A stretch of 64,000 nt of DNA from Thinopyrum elongatum (lineage: Eukaryota > Streptophyta > Magnoliopsida > Poales > Poaceae): NCBI GenBank assembly GCA_011799875.1, contig CM022302.1, positions 376,024,569 to 376,088,568 on the forward strand, written 5' to 3'. Position numbers and translations under genes: made by a program. This document shows positions 60,395 through 64,000 of the stretch, one piece after another (the first letter of the stretch is position 1; the number at the start of each line of letters is the position of its first letter). A model generated the notes under the pieces. It was given only the letters and a program-made list of their open reading frames with translations, searched no databases and had not been told where the DNA came from.

Positions 60395-60484
60395 CTGGTT
60401 GCTCGGTGGCAAGGGCAAGGTCGTCAATGGTGTCCTCGGGCTCCGGAGCTGCGTCGGCCTCGGGGACGACGTTGGTGTCGGGGG
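60395..60484 (-). other. Putative exon of LTR-borne reading frame (solo LTR copy)
   Basis: 90 nt between a CTCTCAGTAG acceptor and a CCAG/GCAAGC boundary, with the same splice phase as 10662-10745 but two codons longer (acidic PDTNVVPEADAAPEPEDTID reading). Confidence 0.42.
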
Positions 60485-62464
60485 CTACTGAGAGAGAAGA
60501 GGGGAAGGAAACAGTATAAATACTCAGCGAACAAGTGCAGCACAAAGCATAACATGGCAATACGCGGTGACGGAGGTGATCTAACGTAGCCGGGTGATAC
60601 TGGCGAAGGTGGGATTCATCCGGGAATGTTTTCCCGGTTCCGGACATTTGTCAGACAGATGACCGGAGGGGAACGGTTCCATGTCTGGATAGTTAGAGAC
60701 ATGTGGCGGACGAACGGACCGCGTATTCGGATTCGTCTCGTCGTTCTGAGCAACTTTCATGTACAAAGTTTTTTCATCGGAGTTACGGATTATTTAATAT
60801 GAATTTTTAAAGTTTAAAACAATTTCTAGAATTTATTTATTTATTTAAATTCAACATTATCCGAAACAGTAGCAGGGTGATGTCATCATGATGTCACTGT
60901 GACGTCAGGACCAGTGGGTCCCACCTGTCATACTCTGTTAGGTTCAATTAGGATTTAGTTAACCTAATTACAGTTTAATTAAACTAACTAATTAATTAGA
61001 TTAATTCATTCACTAATTAATTAATTATTAATTACATTTTTTTATTTTTTATTTTATTTTTTTCTAATGTTCTGTGGGGTGGGGCCCCCTAGTCAGTGGC
61101 CCATAGGGCCAAACGGGCGCTGGGCGATTCGGGCGCAGGGGCGCTGCGGGTTACGGGCTTTGCCCGCGCAGGCGCTGCGGCCCGACGCCAGCGTCCACGG
61201 CCGCAGCCGGAGCAGGGCGGCGCGGCGAGCGGGACAGCAGGCGGCGGCCGCGGAGTGCAGCGGGCGCGCGTGTGGGGAGGCGCGCACGGGCGCGTGTGCG
61301 CGAGGCGCAGAGGGCAGCAGCAGGGGAACCGGGGCGCGGCGGCGGAAAACGAGGCGAGGACGCGGCGAGCGCGAGGCGGGCGCAGGCGGGCGCGGCAGCG
61401 GCTAAGCGGTGAGCGCGCCGACGAGGATCGGAGCGCGAGGGAGCGGAGCGAGGGCGAACGAGGCCTCACCGGGCCTGTAGTTATGCATAAGCGGGCTCGG
61501 GGAGGGGCCGGAGCTCGGGGCGGCGGTGGTCGACGACGGGACGACGACAGCGCGGTGAGGTGGCAGCGTTTGGCGACGGCGTCGGCGAGGCGAGACAGAG
61601 GCCTCGGGCGGCGGCGCGAGGCGGAGAGGGGCGGGGGGGGGGAGAGAAGGAGGGGCGAGGAGAGGGGGACAGGTGAGGCGAGGAGGAGGGGGTGACGGGG
61701 CGGGGGGGGGCGGCGCTGGGGACGGGTGCCGGCGTCGGGGTCGCGGGGCGTGCCCCCCTCGATCCAGATGGGGAGGGAGAGGGAGGAGGGATCGGGGGAG
61801 AGGGGGGAAATGGAGGAATGGTGGGCTAGGGTTTCCGTCGGTTGGGGGGGGGGGGGGTTTAAGGGGAGTGGGGAGGGGGCCCTTAGATTCCTCATCCAAC
61901 CAGGGTACCCACACATTAATCATGAGGGGGCCCAGCCGAAACGTTCGGCCGGCCTGGCAAGTGGCTGGGCCGAGGTGGGTTAGGTCCAGGGGCACGGGGT
62001 CTCTCCTACTTTTTTTTCTTTTTCCTTCGATTTTCCCTTTTAAAACTTTTCTGTTTTTCTTATTTCTTTTTAACACAAAATAGCTTTACAAAAATACAAA
62101 ACTTGAACCTAGATTATTGTTATAAATTTGGCTACTGTCACAAATTAGTTCGGTAGTTAAATAAATTAGTTTAGCATTTTTTTATAAATCAATAGCATTT
62201 AGTTTAATTGTTTTAGTCACTATTTTAATTAGTTTAGGTCATTTAAACACTTTTCAAAAAGTTGGTTCACCACCAATATTAACAAGTGATTATTTGCCAC
62301 ATGATGAACATTTTTGTTTTCATGTTTGAGAAGTTTTGTATTTTGACTTTAATTTGAATTTAAATTGAACATGATTTGGAGTAACGCGAGATTAGCAACA
62401 GTAACAGTGGTGACATGGCACCATTAGCGTGGAATTACTGTAGCTAACCACTGGGGGTGTTACA

Positions 62465-62469
62465 TTGCG
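62465..62469. repeat. Target site duplication TTGCG of solo LTR, right copy
   Basis: Matches 58425-58429 exactly. Confidence 0.93.
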
Positions 62470-62559
62470 TACATGTGATCCACTTAGGACGGATGGTTTT
62501 CTTTCTGTGTTTTACTAACGTGCAACTACATTTTCCGGTATTTCTTATGTGTTTGCTTA

Positions 62560-62900
62560 AACCGGTTTTCTACGCTTTCTTGAAGCTTCTGACCTGCTTT
62601 TTATTTCTTTTTTCTCTCTCATTTTTTCTTCATTTTTTTATTTTTGGTTTTGCTATTTTTATGTTTTCCATTTCAAATTTCATGATTTTTCTTTTCAAAT
62701 TCATGAATTTTTTGCTTATTTTTTTCTTTTATTGGGTTTTCAGTTTTCTTTGTGGTTTTTTTTTTCTGATTTTTCTTTCACTAGTTTCCCTTTCAGTTCT
62801 TGTTTTTCCTTTGTGTTTCCACTGTTTTTTCTTCTTCTTTGTGTTTTACAATGTATTTTTTGTCTTTTCTTCATGTTTGTCAACTTTGTTTGGGGGTTCA
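62560..62900. repeat. T-rich low-complexity tract
   Basis: TTTTTCTTTTC-type sequence. It explains the phenylalanine-rich open frame at 62457-62945, which is not a gene. Confidence 0.8.
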
Positions 62901-63660
62901 CGAACATTTTTCGAATTTGAAACATTTTTTCGATTTCATGAATAATTTTTGAATTCATGAAAGAATTTCAAATTCTTGAATGTTTTTCAAATTCATGAAA
63001 TTTGAATACGTGCATAATTTTTTATTTTGTGAACTTTTTGAATCCTGAACATTTTTTAAACTCGTGAACATTTTTCAAATTCATGAACCATTTTTCAAAT
63101 CAATGAGCATTTTTTTGAATTTACAATAAATTTTGAATTCTTGGCCAGTTTTTGAATTCGTGAATATTTATATTATTTTGATCCATGAACTTTTTTCATT
63201 GGCGAATAATTCTTCAATTCTTGAACATTTTCTGAATTTCTAAACATTTTTTGAATTCATGAACATTTTTTTGAATCCATGTCATTTTTCAATTCATTAA
63301 CAAAATTTGAAATCACAAACATTTTTTCAAATTAGCAAACAATTTTGAATTCACAAACATTTTATGAATCCGTGATCACTTTTTGGATCCGTGACCTTTT
63401 ATTGAATTTGTGAACAATTTTTATCTGTGAACATTTTTTTTTTGAAAATGTGAATTCATGAAAAAATTCCATACAATTTTTGAAAGTCGAGAACCTTTTT
63501 CGAATTCACATACATTCTTTGGAATTCATGAACTTTTTTTTATTTGGCGATTTTTAACAAATTCGCCAACATTCTTTGAACTCATGAATAATTTTACAAA
63601 TTACCGAACAAATTCTGAACATCGTGCACGTTTCTAAATTCACATTTTTTTCAAATATGT
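62900..63660. repeat. Degenerate repeat of GAATTCATGAACATTTTT-type words
   Basis: Dozens of imperfect units of about 17-25 bp alternating ATTCATGAA and CATTTTTT. Not a clean satellite. The same style is seen at 48240-48600. Confidence 0.75.
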
Positions 63661-64000
63661 GTAGATTTTTAGAGGTCCAAAATCCGTATAAAAAGCAGAA
63701 AGCAAAAGGTAATAAAAAAGAAGCAAACCCTTACATGAGGCAATCTCGTACGATCATTTAGTCAAAGCAAACTCGTGGCAAACCCCATACGCGAGCGTTC
63801 CTCGAAAATAAATAAAAACCATAATTGAGCATACCGTGCAAAGAAAGGTAAGTGAGCGAGCTTAGTTAGTTTGTTACTGCATGCTGGGCCTGGCCCATTT
63901 ACCGATCGCTGTGAGTGATCGCTCCTTCGGGATTGCTATAGGCGATATATATAATCGGCCTTAAAATACGGCGCAAGTGTCGCAACTCCTATTTGGTGCC
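63661..64000. other. No gene seen at right edge
   Basis: Mixed sequence following the low-complexity tract, possibly the start of the element that owns it. Nothing identifiable. Confidence 0.35.

Larger units (their letters stand above)
58430..62464 (-). mobile_element. Solo LTR related to the Tekay-type element (4035 bp)
   Basis: The plus strand runs TGTGACGCCCC...GGGTGTTACA, the reverse complement of the LTR ends at 8576-12755. It is flanked by a perfect 5-bp duplication TTGCG (58425-58429 and 62465-62469). There is no internal region, so it arose by recombination between two LTRs. The layout is conserved (AT-rich, GC-rich 61080-61980, poly-purine/pyrimidine words, tail) but divergence is much higher than between the two LTRs of the intact element, pointing to an older insertion or a sister family. 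The GC-rich open frames at 61089-61916 (minus) and 61096-61695 (plus) are not supported as genes. Confidence 0.93.

Noticed and set aside
61089..61916. 275-codon minus and 199-codon plus frames in the solo LTR
   Set aside because: GC-rich LTR block with simultaneous open frames on both strands and no recognisable domain.
62457..62945. 162-codon phenylalanine-rich frame
   Set aside because: Translation of a T-rich low-complexity tract.

Overview
This window is intergenic DNA from a large grass genome, almost certainly a Triticeae species (wheat, Aegilops or a close relative). The main evidence is an Angela/WIS/BARE-1-type Copia element, an Athila-lineage Gypsy element with a tRNA-Asp primer site, a Tekay-type chromovirus with 4.2-kb LTRs, a 12.9-kb CACTA transposon whose subterminal repeats contain GGTCCCGGTT, and several Stowaway and Harbinger-like elements. 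I see no convincing intact host gene. Family names rest on recognised motifs and remembered sequence style, not on a database search.

Layout. (1) 1-4722 and 26901-27150 are one minus-strand Athila-type Gypsy element (gag-protease remnant, tRNA-Asp primer site, LTR). It is split by (2) an Angela-type Copia element, 4723-26895, flanked by the 5-bp target duplication GCCAG. That element is itself split by (3) a nearly intact Tekay-type Gypsy element, 8576-22027, flanked by TGTGT, whose gag-pol frame has a single internal stop. (4) 27151 to about 29050 is an older Athila-type fragment in the opposite orientation, into which the minus-strand Athila element inserted; it also carries a candidate 1.0-kb Mutator-like element. 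(5) 29716-42580 is a CACTA element flanked by GGG. It encodes a small membrane-anchored coiled-coil protein, a broken TNP2 transposase, and a broken second gene that ends in an Ulp1 (C48) cysteine protease domain spread over several exons. (6) 42.6-58.4 kb is a mosaic of small DNA transposons: an inverted pair of Harbinger-like elements, MITEs, Stowaways, a larger Harbinger-like element holding a 262-bp TRIM, a LINE fragment, and one weak gene-like relic near 51.5-53.1 kb. (7) 58430-62464 is a minus-strand solo LTR related to the LTR of element 3, flanked by a perfect TTGCG. (8) The right end is T-rich low-complexity sequence.

The insertion order can be read directly: old Athila fragment, then minus-strand Athila, then Angela, then the Tekay element. 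The most unusual signal is inside the long LTRs of the Tekay-type element and the solo LTR. All three LTR copies keep a two-exon reading frame with matching splice phase, a GC-AG intron and a distinctive acidic, tyrosine-rich C-terminus ending in a stop. This suggests an LTR-borne mini-gene that I do not recognise.
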